DNA of 64,000 nt from Poronia punctata. Taxonomy: Eukaryota > Ascomycota > Sordariomycetes > Xylariales > Xylariaceae. The position numbers were made by a program, and so were the translations under genes. Positions 46,320 through 57,287 of the stretch are shown here, piece by piece. Location of the stretch: contig MU401486.1 of the NCBI GenBank assembly GCA_022579005.1, positions 186,266-250,265 on the forward strand, in the 5' to 3' direction. Positions within the stretch are counted from its first letter, which is position 1. Each line of letters opens with the position of its first letter. Under the pieces are notes generated by a model, which worked only from the letters and a program-made list of their open reading frames with translations, was not told where the DNA came from and ran no database searches.

Positions 46320-48086
46320 ATGGCTTATTCTACTACTCCGATTGTCCTGGCTGTAGTTGTTGTTGCATTGTCCTGGTTTGGTATCAGCTTAACCGCCAAT
46401 CGACGACATGTGAGGAAACTCCAGGCTGCTGGCGTGGTAAGTAATAATAGTATGGGCCGTTGTTCATACTCCCGCCATTCTTTCATTGCCTGCCGAGATT
46501 CGCTAACCAAGTGAAAAGCCAATGCCTGACTATCACCCAGTCGCCGGCCATCTAGTTGCATTGAGAGAAGCTACGCAGAGTGTGCCACGAGATGCCGTCA
46601 TACATGTGGTGATACAGAATATGGCCAAGCGGTTTCCCAAGGGTGTATTCTACCTTAATTTATGGCCATTCAATAAGACCATGATAGTCGTTGCCAACCC
46701 GTTTGTGGCAAGCCAGGTCGAGGCCGCAAACCTTGACAAGCCTCATGAGATGTGCGATACGTTGGAGGTCATTAACGGAGGCCCATCGCTTATGTCGATG
46801 CACGGGGCCACCTGGAAGAAGTGGCGGGGTATTTTCAATCCAGGGTTCGCCGCCGGGTATATAACAGGACTCGCGCCAGCTTTTGCAGAGGAGACCGCCG
46901 TGTTCTGTAACCTGCTTCAGGATCGTGCTAAAAAGGGTAGCATGTTCCAGTTGGAAGAGCACACGCTCAGGCTGACCTTTGATATTATTGCTCGAATTAC
47001 TCTGTAAGCATACGACACACCGCCCGTCCAAGGAGCAGCCTTGTTGACTTCTTTGGCAACAGCGATGCCCGACTGCACTACCAGACTCAAGGTAGTGCTC
47101 TCGCAGACTGCCTCCGTCGGCAGGTATATTGGACGCCTTTTGGCACGAGCTTCAATCCAATTCGGCGTTACTTAAGTCCTCGGCCCATTGTTCAATGGTA
47201 CAACAGTTACCGTATGGACGCGTATTTGGACATTGAGATCGACAAGAGGTTTGAAGAACTGGCCCGGGCTCGCCAAGAAGCCAAGCGGACGTCGAGATCC
47301 ATCATCTCCCTTGCCATGGACAAGTACTTGGAAGACGTAGGAAACGACGGAGAGCTGTCGCGAAAAGCCTTCAAGGCCCTCGCAAAACCGCAACTACGTA
47401 TGTTTCTCTATGCCGGCCACGACACAACTAGCAGTACATTACTTTACTGCCTCCTGCTGCTATCCAAATATCCCGAAGTCCTCTCGAAACTTCGGAAAGA
47501 ACATGACATGGTTTTCGGCACCGGTCTTTCAGTCGACGACTATGTCCAAACCATTAAGAAAGACCCTTCACTGCTAAACCAGATACCTTATACTTTAGCG
47601 GTCATCAAGGAGGTCCTGCGTCTCTTCCCACCGGCTGGGAGCTTGCGTGAGGGGCGTCCAGATTTATTTTTAACTGACGAAGAAGGCCAGAAATACCCCA
47701 CGGAAGACTGTCATATCTGGACGCTGAGCTTAGCTATGCATCATCATCCTGCCGTTTTCTCAAAACCAGATGACTTCATCCCGGAACGATGGCTGGCCGG
47801 CCCCGAAGACCCCCTATATCCATCCAGGAAAGGGTCTTGGAGGGCGTTCGAATGGGGGCAACGTAGTTGTATCGGTCAGACGCTTGCTCAGATGGAACTG
47901 AAAGTAGTACTTGTCATGACAGCCAGGTTATTCGATATCACCCCTGCATACGATGAATGGGACACCCTTCATCCTAGAGATGGGATCAAGACGGTAGAAG
48001 GAAATCGAGCCTATCAATCCGAAATGGGTGGCGGTGGAGCGCACCCTTCGGATGGCTTCCCTGTGAGGGTTAGTCTGAGGAGTTAA
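46320..48086 (+). CDS. Cytochrome P450 monooxygenase, membrane-anchored
   Basis: Three exons, 46320-46436, 46519-47003 and 47063-48086, give 541 residues. An N-terminal hydrophobic anchor (about 7-25) predicts ER membrane insertion. The I-helix AGHDTT is at about 318-323, ExxR (EVLR) at about 384, FIPERW in place of the usual PERF, and the heme loop FEWGQRSCIG at about 463-472 with its Cys ligand. The substrate is unknown; the layout resembles the fungal CYP4/CYP52-clan families. Intron 1 ends in AAG. Intron 2 is taken as 59 nt (TTGAC branch, acceptor at 47,062), which yields the family-like ITLDARLHYQ. An alternative acceptor at 47,038 would give a 35-nt intron, too short. No other biosynthetic genes sit beside it, so it is probably not part of a metabolite cluster. 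Confidence 0.9.
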
Positions 48087-48700
48087 GTCAAGGGGTACCG
48101 TTGTATATCTACGAGTAGGTTGCAGTGTGCTGAGACAAGGAAGTGCTTTCGACTCGTTCGCCAAGTTACTATGTTCCTTATTTTGGGGGAGTGTGTACTA
48201 GGTTAGTCTTGGTAACTGCGAAGAGAATTTGTCTCTCAAACTTGGGATAGCTTTGGACCGCAAGCTTTGTCCATTCATCTGTAGGTACAACAATGTTGAC
48301 CTACCTAAAACCTAGCTTGCAGTTGAAGACAGCACTGTATCCAATGTTCAAACAAGCCTATTGCCCAGCTGCACCCGTACCCGGGCCCCTGGGATGGTTC
48401 TGGAATTAAATTGTGGGTACTCGCCACTCGCGTTAAGTACTTCTGCTCACTGAAACCTTCAGCGCGTTTACTCGCGTCATAGGAGCAGATGTATCCAGAA
48501 TAAAGCCCTAAACTTTTAGTACCTTATCGTGAAGTAAATAAACTGCGTGATAGTTGCAGGCGAATCGTCTTTTGCAACGCGGCCTTAATATTGACTGCTT
48601 CGTGATTTCTAGCCAGCTCAAGGTTTCTGATCAAATTCGTCTCATCTGATGTACACAAGCTTTACCTGGAGCTGAAGCAAGTTGAAAAGATCACGACACC
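48087..48700. other. Intergenic region, P450 3' end to mgs1 promoter
   Basis: 0.6 kb with no recognised gene or strong motif. Confidence 0.45.
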
Positions 48701-50395
48701 ATGGTGGAATGCCCGGCTTGCACGAAACAGGTGCAACCCTCGAAAATTAACGATCACCTCGACTCAGGCTGCGAAAGCTTCATCGTCGATAACCCCCCAA
48801 ACCCTTCCCCGCTGCCGACTAGCGCTTCTACACAACCGAACAGTTCCCTTCCAGCTTCACAAAAGCGCCCTGCTTCCACTTTCTTCCAAACGCCAGCCGC
48901 CAAAAGACAAGCACCAGTCGGTCGCCTCACTCCGACAATTAACGGCGTAGACAACACACCTAAGCCGAAACCTGGAGTGAAGCGGACGTTTGATGAGGGC
49001 CCAGGGAATAGCTCTTCCGACCCCGACGGTGATGCTGACCCGGACGCTCGTGCCGATGATTTTGTCAAGTCAGAAGATGCACCTGCTGCGTCGCATAGCC
49101 CTCTCGCAAAGAGGATCAGGACGAAAACAAGTCGTGTCGCCCCCCTAGCCGAGCGGATGCGTCCACATACTATCGATGAGATATATGGGCAGGAACTCGT
49201 CGGCCCCAATGGCATATTACGATCACTCATCGAGACAAACCGTGTGCCTTCGATGATCCTATGGGGCGCTTCGGGCACAGGCAAGACCACCATAGCACGA
49301 TGTATAGCAAATATGGCAGGATACCGGTTCCTTGAGATAAACGCTACTAGTTCGGGTGTGGCAGAGTGCAAGAAGATGTTCGCAGACGCTGCCAACGAGT
49401 TAACGTTAACAGGCCGCAAGACTATAGTATTTTGTGACGAGATACATCGTTTCTCCAAGGCACAGCAGGACGTCTTTCTCAAACCCGTGGAAGCGGGCAC
49501 GATCACATTAATAGGCGCAACAACCGAAAACCCCAGCTTCAAGGTCGTCAATGCGCTGCTATCCAGGTGTCGCACGTTTACGCTACAAAAATTAACAACC
49601 GAAGCCATAAAGCAAATTTTGGCCCGAGCGCTCCAGTCCGAACTCCCCTCGACATCATCAACACCACCACCTCCACCCCTGGACGAGGAGCTTCTTTCGT
49701 ATCTCGCCAATTTCGCGGACGGGGACGCTCGCACGGCCCTCAACCTACTCGAACTCGCCATCTCTATCGCCAATCGGGGAGAGGTGACAAAGGAGGATAT
49801 GAAAGCCTCTTTGACCAAGACCCTAGTCTACGACCGCGCCGGTGACCAACATTACGACACGATATCAGCGTTCCACAAATCTGTACGCGGATCCGATCCA
49901 GACGCCGCGTTATACTATCTAGCGCGAATGCTACAATCGGGTGAAGACCCCTTATTTGTCGCGCGTCGCATGGTAGTCATCGCATCAGAGGACGTTGGTC
50001 TCGCGGACAACTCCTTGTTAACCCTGGCGACATCGACATTTACTGCCACTCAGCAAATCGGCATGCCGGAGGCGCGCATCCCGCTTGGGCACTGCGCCGT
50101 AGCGCTATCGCTCGCGCCCAAGAGCACTCGAGCCTACCGCGGCCTAGGCAACGCGTTCGCTGCGCTGCGCGAGCCCGGCGTCGCGGGCTTGCCAGTGCCC
50201 ATTCATCTACGCAACGCGCCCACCCGTCTCATGCGCGAACTAGGCTACGGCAAGGAGTACAAGTATAATCCCAATTACAAAGACGGCAAGGTGAAGCAGG
50301 ATTACCTCCCTGATGACCTGTTAGGCCGTCGGTTCCTCGAGGATCGAGACCTGGGCACTGAGATTGACCCGGATTTGACTGCGGACGATGCTTGA
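48701..50395 (+). CDS. mgs1: Mgs1/WRNIP1 AAA+ ATPase of DNA damage tolerance
   Basis: One exon, 564 residues. Mgs1/WRNIP1 is a clamp-loader-like ATPase that binds ubiquitinated PCNA at stalled forks in the nucleus. A UBZ4 zinc finger is at the N-terminus (CPAC...HLDSGC, about 4-24). A disordered stretch follows, then the AAA+ core with LWGASGTGKTTIAR (Walker A, 189-196), FCDEIHRF (Walker B, about 244-251), sensor GATTENPSF and the Arg-finger region LLSRCRTF. The C-terminal MgsA/RarA tetramerisation domain contains YDRAGDQHYDTISAFHKSVR, MVVIASEDVGLAD and GYGKEYKYNPNY. PASTFF near residue 60 looks PCNA-motif-like but does not fit the consensus well. An opposite-strand frame of 354 codons exists but is a shadow. 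Confidence 0.95.
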   Translation: MVECPACTKQVQPSKINDHLDSGCESFIVDNPPNPSPLPTSASTQPNSSLPASQKRPASTFFQTPAAKRQAPVGRLTPTINGVDNTPKPKPGVKRTFDEGPGNSSSDPDGDADPDARADDFVKSEDAPAASHSPLAKRIRTKTSRVAPLAERMRPHTIDEIYGQELVGPNGILRSLIETNRVPSMILWGASGTGKTTIARCIANMAGYRFLEINATSSGVAECKKMFADAANELTLTGRKTIVFCDEIHRFSKAQQDVFLKPVEAGTITLIGATTENPSFKVVNALLSRCRTFTLQKLTTEAIKQILARALQSELPSTSSTPPPPPLDEELLSYLANFADGDARTALNLLELAISIANRGEVTKEDMKASLTKTLVYDRAGDQHYDTISAFHKSVRGSDPDAALYYLARMLQSGEDPLFVARRMVVIASEDVGLADNSLLTLATSTFTATQQIGMPEARIPLGHCAVALSLAPKSTRAYRGLGNAFAALREPGVAGLPVPIHLRNAPTRLMRELGYGKEYKYNPNYKDGKVKQDYLPDDLLGRRFLEDRDLGTEIDPDLTADDA

Positions 50396-51211
50396 TACCT
50401 TGACAGCGTATTTGATAGATGTGTTTTTGTCGTCGTTCCATGGATATACTGAAGAGCGGATTGCAATTTGGGATAAGACAAGCCGGGATAGGCTGGGATT
50501 GGGGATAGGATAGGGTAGGACATCACATAAAGAAAGAAACGGGGGATCTTCGGATCCTTTTGGGAGCACATGGGATAGAAATCCCAGCTCCTGTTATATA
50601 CCCTGCATACTTTACTTCACTCACTTCCGTTGTAGTTATTGCCGAGAAAGTGAGTACATAATGCAACGGCATATACGACGATATTTCACATTGAATAGAA
50701 GACTTGAAAGTGATGGCTGCACCAGAACTGTGAATTATTGGTTTGCTCTTCACCAAAATACCTCAGAGCTGGTTCAGTCCTGTAAACAAGACAAAACGAG
50801 AATGTAACGTACAATTCATTACCTCTTCCCCCCTTTTAAACGCCCTTCCTGTCTTATGCGACTTTATATATATGTGTGTTTCTTTTCCCTAGATTAAACC
50901 TGCTCTCTATGCTGACGAAAGCAGGAGTTTCCCCCCTTCTCTCCACAAGTATCATCTAGCGATGTTACTTCTCTAGAACACAGGTATTTGCCTAGTAATG
51001 CTTTGCTCTAGGTTACCTAGTAAGTGTTTGTTTGCATTCAAGCGGCCTGCCAAATACCGCTGCGCGTAAATGCAAAGAAAGTGAAATAAAGCACTGCAGT
51101 AGAATATATCTCTTCATCCCAAATAAAACGCCGCTTCTATGCATAAGAATGATGATATATACCTCATCTATCGTCTTGATGTCGTTGACCAAAGCCCCCC
51201 CAAAAAACTCA
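50396..51211. other. Intergenic region between convergent mgs1 and isa1
   Basis: 0.8 kb between two stop codons; both 3' untranslated regions should lie here. No gene recognised. Confidence 0.5.
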
Positions 51212-52000
51212 TCATACCATGAACGATTCGCCACAGCCGCATTCCTCCTCTGTTCGAGTAATTATCATTAGATAAAAGTTCCAAGATTTCCAAAGATGAA
51301 ATAATGCAGACGACTTACTTATATTTGGGTTTCGGAAAATGAACCGCTGGTTAAGCTTATCCTCGACCCAGTCCATCTCGCTCCCTATGATGCTGAAAAG
51401 CGCCTTACTATCGATCAAAACCTTGACCCCGTCCTGCACCACCTCCTCGTCAAAGGGGCCCGGCTTCTCGACGTATTCTAGGTGATATGCCAGCCCGCTA
51501 CATCCCCTGTTCCGCACGCCGACCTTGATGATCTTGGGCTCGGGTTGGTCTAGTAATTGGCGTAGTTGGTCGACGGCCGTGGGCGTGAGCTTCATGGCCG
51601 CTTTGCGCGGTTTAAATTTGCGTTTTGGGGGTACTGGTTTAGGTTTCTGTGCTTCCGCCTCCGGTTCCAATTGTGGCGATGTTTGCGCTGCCGCTGTTGC
51701 TGTGGGTTCTCTGGAGTTATTATTCGTAGGCGCTCGTGTCTCATGGACTACTGGTATGGGGTTTGCGATGGATGTTTCGGGTATCGGTTCGTTTCGAGGC
51801 GAAGACGGTATCCTCGAAGGTAGGGGATATGACTGGAAAGGGGAGGCGGAAGACTGGATTTTCTCTGGGGTTGCCCACGGCTGGGTTTGCGAAAACCGTC
51901 GAAGGATATGTAGACAAGGTCTCGACGACGTCTTCGTTACGGGGTTTAGACAGCTGATGATAGCGCCAGGCGCCCGTTGTAGGGCCCTTTGGGAATTCAT
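51212..52000 (-). CDS. isa1: Mitochondrial Fe-S assembly protein Isa1 (A-type carrier)
   Basis: Two exons, 52000-51319 and 51249-51212, give 239 residues. Isa1, with Isa2 and Iba57, supports [4Fe-4S] maturation in the mitochondrial matrix. The long N-terminus (about 1-125) is Arg/Ser-rich without early acidic residues (ILRRFSQTQ), a likely presequence and linker. The conserved domain starts at KLTPTAVDQLRQLL and includes VGVRNRGCSGLAYHLEY (first Cys ligand), EEVVQDGVKVLID, IGSEMDWVEDKL, FRNPNI and the C-terminal CGCGESF (two further Cys ligands). DNGC-type differences and GCSGL.Y favour Isa1 over Isa2. The 38-nt last exon alone carries the CxC. The 69-nt intron has no stop and is a multiple of three, so retention would insert 23 residues and keep the CxC. 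Confidence 0.92.
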   Translation of the reverse strand: MNSQRALQRAPGAIISCLNPVTKTSSRPCLHILRRFSQTQPWATPEKIQSSASPFQSYPLPSRIPSSPRNEPIPETSIANPIPVVHETRAPTNNNSREPTATAAAQTSPQLEPEAEAQKPKPVPPKRKFKPRKAAMKLTPTAVDQLRQLLDQPEPKIIKVGVRNRGCSGLAYHLEYVEKPGPFDEEVVQDGVKVLIDSKALFSIIGSEMDWVEDKLNQRFIFRNPNISKSSALFHLWKSWNFYLMIITRTEEECGCGESFMV

Positions 52001-52781
52001 GGTGGCTTGTTTTGAGAGACCCAGTCCTGCTCAGGTTTTAGGTTGTCGCATAAAAGAAATAGCGATTTGTTTGTTGGCTGTGGAATTAGCACGAGGATTG
52101 TCGATTGTGTCCGCCTCGTGGTATAATAAATAAACCCTTTGACCAGAAAAAGAAAAGCCTTGGAAGTATGGTTCAATGTAACTTGGGAGGTTCTGAAACG
52201 ACAGGTTACAACTTTGTTTGTCTAAGTTACTAGGGTCGATAACATATGGCAAAAATGACTGTCTGGATGCTATGTTGCTTTCAAAGCATCTGATGACATC
52301 GAACTGAAGAGTACCCGGTTCTGGCCGACAACCAATCAAATTGCCCGCAATGGTCACGCCAATATCATATGAGTGCTCCAGTCAGTATCTCCCGGGTAAG
52401 TCGGGCTGAACTTTGTTTGTCTTTTAGTAAATTTACCATCTTCAAAAATGGGCCTTTTCTCAGGCTAGGCTCAGATGAAATTCCCAGCACCCTAACCTAG
52501 GTAGGTTAGGTTAGTTCTATTCAGTATAGCAAAACCTACCCTGGAGGGTTCATCGACGGCCAGGGGTTACTTTGTCTTGTAAGGAGTTGCTTGTGATCAG
52601 TGATTAGAGAATGCCAACTATCCTATGCTGTTGATAGAAACTCTACCTCAACCGGAGCTGTTCGACATGGAAGTGTAACATACACGTATACGCGTCCCAT
52701 TCGTTTGTTACAGCTGCCATCTCAAGCTAGAAGTCACAACTGCCATGACCATTTTGCGCCCGTACTCTTCTACGCGTCGCA
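52001..52781. other. Divergent promoter region, isa1 / ARMH3-like gene
   Basis: 0.8 kb between two start codons. AACCTAGGTAGGTTAGGTTA near 52,495 is a conspicuous partly palindromic run of the TAGGTA type seen elsewhere. No gene recognised. Confidence 0.5.
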
Positions 52782-55066
52782 ATGGAAGCCTCTCCTTTGA
52801 CCAAGCAGGCCCGACCTGAGATATTCCAACAAAAGATAGTAAAGTTATACGAGTCGCTATTCAAGGTTCGAAGACATGTCCTCCCCGAACAAATTTAATC
52901 TCAAGTACTGGCGAAAGCTGACATGGGAATCCCAAGGTATGTAAAACTTGCCTTCAGCGTCCGCCGACCCTAGCAGGGCCCTGCTGATCCGTAGTCGCAA
53001 CTATGTAGGACGATGCCGATGCCGAAGATGATAAGCCAGAAGGTTTTTGGCGCGAATTCTTTCTCCTCAAACCCGACCGAGCTTCGCTGTTGAAGATATT
53101 ACACGAATTCGGACCCGACGATTTGATCCAGCTACAGCCCCAGACTCAACAACTGTTCTTCCGTGCCGTAGCATGTTTGAAGACAGGGAACGGCACAGCT
53201 AGCTTACACGCGCTTGAGGTACGATATCGGACACAACACACGATTGGACGCCTAGCCTGGCCCCGGCCCAGCCTACGAGTTGGCTCGATTCTGACCTATA
53301 TTGTAGACATTGACAACATTCTTTTCCGCCGTCCTCCCAAAAAGGTATACAAATCCAAGCTCGGACATGATCGCGATATTGGCTGGGCTTGATCAGGTTG
53401 ATACTATCTTCACCGACTTCGTTGGCGCGTTAGACACAATCATCCGCAATGGCAAAACACGTACGTTTTTTCAATCGCAAGTGGTGCGGAAGAGAGAGCC
53501 ACTGACAGTATATTTATTGGAGTAGTCGAGCTCCGCCAGCGAGCAGTCGAGGTCGTGTTATCAATCACCTCTGGTGCCTATCAGACAAGTCTCCTGACGT
53601 ACTTCATCCAAAGAGACCTGTTCCCGGCAATCATGAAGGTTCGACGTTACTTTTAACACAGGTTCCGCCAGCAGCTTGTCACTAACAATCATGCAGTTCA
53701 CACAAGAATCGGACACGCCGGAAAGGGCCCTGGAGCCATTCATTTTGCTGGGACTCCTAGCTAATTATAACAAATTCGAGTTCCAGAACCCCTACCAGCT
53801 CCGACTAAACGACTTTGTCAACGAAGCAGCCATCCAGACGATCGTTCGATGTGTCGGACAGGCTTGCAAGAAGTTGAGAGGCCAGTATCTTGCTATCCTC
53901 GAGGATTTACCCGAGGGTTGGTCTTTAGCGCATACACTCAGCGTAATCGGATTGGGGAAGATTGCGCCCGGGGCAAAAGCAAATCAGAAGCCTAATCATG
54001 ACCCAGAAGCGGCCAAGCAGATGTTTGCCAAACTGTCAGTGACTCGTTCGCCCGACCTTTTAAATATTGTGACTGACCTAGAAATAGACCCGGCCAAGAG
54101 GCAGCTATTCTGCTTGGCACTTACGACTTCAGTCACGCCAACAAGCTCTTTTGCTTCAACTTGGTCACCATGCCCGCCGACAAGGGCGAAGAGCAACCTA
54201 TCTCCAACCTCCTATCACTAACATCTTACCTTCTCCAGCACGCCTTTCTCTCGGCGAGGGCTACGAACTATGCGCATCTGAGTCTCATGGTATTCAGATT
54301 GCTTATCGAAGACCAGATTCTGTGCAAACGCATATGCAGCGAGGATAGTAAGGTCGCCGTGCGACTCTGTCGACAGCGGCAGCCATACCTTCCCATCGTC
54401 AAGGGGGAACGCATCCTTGCCACCAGCATACTCGATACCATGGTGGACGGCATAAACCACAATCTCCGTAAGAGATTAGACGTAAGCCTGTACACGCTGT
54501 GTGTCGGCATCACCCTACGGATCGTCTCGTATCTTTCCCGATCCCGAACACACTTACAGTATCATTGGTCCGAGCTATTCCGCTCTCTCTTAGCCCTCAT
54601 TCGCTTCCTGACTACATACGCACCCGACCTGAAGGACCTACCGCATTTCGAGACCTTGCTGGATCTCGTTGTGAACCTCTTGGCGCTGTCGCTTTCGGCT
54701 GGCGAGGCCTTTCTCCCGACTGCGTCGGCCTACGACGACCTGTTCTACAAGGTCGTAGAAAGTGGCGAAGTGCTGATGAAGTTCCGCGATACCTACAGCT
54801 TGTCAAAGCGGCCTTCGAATTCAATCGATACGCTCATCAACGTCTCTACGCATTACAAGTCCCTTTTGGAATCGGGCGGTTCCAAGAAGAATCTCACCAG
54901 CACGCAGGTTGCGGAAGTGATTAAACAAGGCTACGAAACTTTGAGTATCCAAACCAAAGAAGGCCTCGATGGCTGGGAACGGTATCGAGAAGCTGACGAT
55001 AGAACGCTATTGAAGAAGATGGCAAGGGCTACAGTCCAAGACGTACAGGTTATGGTACGGGTATAA
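52782..55066 (+). CDS. ARMH3/UPF0588-type armadillo-like protein (DUF1741)
   Basis: Six exons, 52782-52865, 53009-53218, 53307-53460, 53526-53638, 53697-54034 and 54088-55066, join in frame to 625 residues. The start MEASPLTKQARPEIFQQKIVKLYESLF runs, after intron 1, into GFWREFFLLKPD, the family's N-terminal block. Further family features are TLTTFFSAVLPK, RDLFPAIMKF, FILLGLLANYNKFE, NPYQLRLNDFV, EAAILLGTYDF and KLFCFNLV. Human ARMH3 (C10orf76) is a Golgi protein that helps recruit PI4KB and binds GBF1; fission yeast has a UPF0588 protein of this type. The protein is probably all alpha-helical. Introns 1 and 4 both use the weak donor AAG|GTTCGA, and intron 5 (53 nt) is needed to restore frame before EAAILL. 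Family assignment is firm; function in fungi is inferred. Confidence 0.87.
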
Positions 55067-55420
55067 GAGTTACATTGGGTTTACCCTTGCCGATGCTATC
55101 CTCTCAGCGAACTAGCTCGAGCTTCCGGCATTCCTTATCCGAGACTGTTCGGTTACATTGATGATGCACCTAAACAGGCGAAAAGGACTTTGACACCCTA
55201 GCCCCCCGGAAGCAGTAGCTCCGGATAAACAGGACACCTTGACAACATCCCACTTCTACAGGGAAACCCGCCCGAGATTCACTCGCGATGTTATTATCTT
55301 GCCTTTTGTCAATTGCGAACCGATGTTTTACATTGGTAAAGTAGAAAGAAAGCCGAGTTGCGTTATCGTCACAAATCCTAATTTCCGGCCGCCGGATTCG
55401 TCGCACTATAACGGCCCGTC
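55067..55420. other. Short intergenic region
   Basis: 354 bp between the ARMH3-like stop and the prolyl-hydroxylase start, in tandem orientation. Nothing recognised; the promoter of the downstream gene must lie here or inside the upstream gene. Confidence 0.5.
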
Positions 55421-56275
55421 ATGACCCAGTTTTCCCGTCCGCCAAGTATCTCGACAGTGGCCAAGATTGCCATCTTCGCCTTGATTTCTCCTTGGCTATG
55501 GGACTTCATCGCGCCTACTCTCACACCATACCTACCGCAGGCTCTACGTCCTTCGAAATACGAGGACGAGATAGCGCCTAACCCGGCCTACGAATGCCGG
55601 CCCCATTCGTTTTCCACCGAGCTTGTTTCACTCGACCCGCTGCTCATCTATATCGAGAACTTTCTGCGACCCTACGAAGTCACCGAACTCCTCGAGGCTG
55701 GCGAGACTGGATTTACACCTTCAACAGTATTCAAGAATGGCAGGCTTACAGGGACACCTGACCGCACTTCGTCTTCGGCTGCCCTGCCGCGCGACCATCC
55801 AACTGTAGACTGTGTCTTAAAACGAGCCGAGAATTTTATGGGTACCATGATAGACCCGGACAAGGACGATATCGGACCTCCGCAGCTTGTACGTTATACG
55901 TCGGGGCAACTATTCAACAAGCACCACGATTGGTATGACAAGCCCCAACCGACGCGAAACGGGATGCGCGGCAAGGGAAATTCATGGAATCGCATGGCGA
56001 GCTTCTTTGCCATTCTCGAAGACGAATGTGAGGGCGGCGAGACGTGGTTTCCGTACGTCGACAACACCCACTCTCGCAGAGACAACACAAAGCACCTCTG
56101 GCGGGCACACGAAGACGGCGGTCTCGCTTTCAAACCGGTCGCCGGTAACGCGCTCTTCTGGGTCAACCTACACGCCAACGGCACCGGTGATGACCGGACT
56201 ACTCATGCCGGGTTAACCGTCACGGAAGGGTTGAAGACGGCCATGAATATCTGGCCGAGGAAATTCTACGATTGA
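55421..56275 (+). CDS. Prolyl 4-hydroxylase-like 2-oxoglutarate/Fe(II) dioxygenase
   Basis: One exon, 284 residues. A hydrophobic segment at about 15-32 (AKIAIFALISPWLWDFIA) suggests an N-terminal ER anchor. The catalytic domain follows: IYIENFLRPYEVTELLEAGE, then the iron ligands in LFNKHHDWYDKP (His-x-Asp). GETWFP follows, the distal His is in TTHAGLTV and the 2-oxoglutarate Lys in EGLKTAMNIWPRKF. The fungal members hydroxylate proline in unknown protein or peptide targets. A Gly/Arg patch replaces the usual Y.LYLN region partly (WNRMASFFAILEDECEGGET). Length is normal for the family. Role in this organism unknown. Confidence 0.9.
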   Translation: MTQFSRPPSISTVAKIAIFALISPWLWDFIAPTLTPYLPQALRPSKYEDEIAPNPAYECRPHSFSTELVSLDPLLIYIENFLRPYEVTELLEAGETGFTPSTVFKNGRLTGTPDRTSSSAALPRDHPTVDCVLKRAENFMGTMIDPDKDDIGPPQLVRYTSGQLFNKHHDWYDKPQPTRNGMRGKGNSWNRMASFFAILEDECEGGETWFPYVDNTHSRRDNTKHLWRAHEDGGLAFKPVAGNALFWVNLHANGTGDDRTTHAGLTVTEGLKTAMNIWPRKFYD

Positions 56276-57287
56276 ACGATTATTCTGTTATAATACCCGA
56301 CTAACCTAGCAGGCGGTCTGCATAAAATTCAATTTTTCGTTGTATATAGGTACTGATTAGTTATTAATAAAACCGGTCGGTCATGCCATCCTCTTTCTTG
56401 CGCTTTTCGCCGCCCATTACTGGTAACCGGATCATTTTGGCTATTTCTTTCTCGCTATGCAGAGCTACCAATTTGCCCAGACAACCGAGCGTTCCGAATA
56501 TCTTTGTTATACTAACATCGAGTTTCTACTGCTCGTCAGTCGTGAAAATGCCAAGATTAAAGATCAACCGCTTTAATCAGAGACTCTTCTTCTACAAAGC
56601 AAGAAGCGAGGAAGCAGTAGATTCAGCCTTTGTTCTGTTAAGCAGTGTTTATTTCATTTCAGTTATGTAGGATTTATATATTTGTTCTCTTCTTTTTCGG
56701 TTTTGCTTTTCGTCCGTGCCCCGAAATGTAATCTGGGGCGTGTTACGCATATTTGCAGGGCATATTTTGACTAGTTTTTCGTAGCCAGTCCCTGTCCTAT
56801 CCTATCCCTCTGCAATGATATGACAGCCTGGTGCCCAAATTTCACCTTGCGTTGTAGCCATGGATTTGCACAGATGGGATACCGTAGAAGGGAGGTGATA
56901 CAGCTGGTTTCGAAGATAACTTCGATGGTGCGTGGGCTTATTTCTACTCGGGGTAAAAAATGACGAGGAATTGTGACAAGACGCAATGCGAGCAGGTGTT
57001 ATAGTATATAGATAGATGGGGAAAGTCATTGTTATCCTCTTTGGGTTGGTAGGGCTGGGTTTGTATTCCCGGGGTGAAAGTAATCGTGATCGGCATGAAA
57101 GGGGAGTGCTGGCGGGAGTATGTCGTGGTATGTAGACATCTTTTATCTCGAAGAGGCCCTATCTAGGCTGTGTGGGATGATATCTTCGTCATCTCGATCC
57201 CTGACGTGGGATAAGGGTCATTGTTATATTGGCATATACAATGTATATGCGCCTTGTGTTGTTGTCCATATTCGGTTGCTATATATT
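56276..57287. other. Intergenic region between convergent genes
   Basis: 1.0 kb between the stop codons of the dioxygenase and the RING protein; both 3' ends should lie here. No gene recognised. Confidence 0.5.

Noticed and set aside
47004..47038. A 35-nt intron in the P450 gene
   Set aside because: In frame but below normal intron size and without branch site; the 59-nt alternative has a TTGAC branch and yields the expected protein sequence.
48754..49818. A 354-codon minus-strand frame opposite mgs1
   Set aside because: It is the antisense shadow of a strongly conserved gene; its composition (Ser/Arg/Val-rich, no motifs) reflects the complementary codons.
46320..50395. Secondary-metabolite gene cluster around the P450
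   Set aside because: Neighbours are housekeeping genes (Utp5-like, mgs1); no synthase, transporter or regulator is present.
52490..52520. TTAGGT-like run resembling telomere repeats
   Set aside because: Only partial copies of AACCTA/TAGGTT; the fungal telomere unit TTAGGG is not present.
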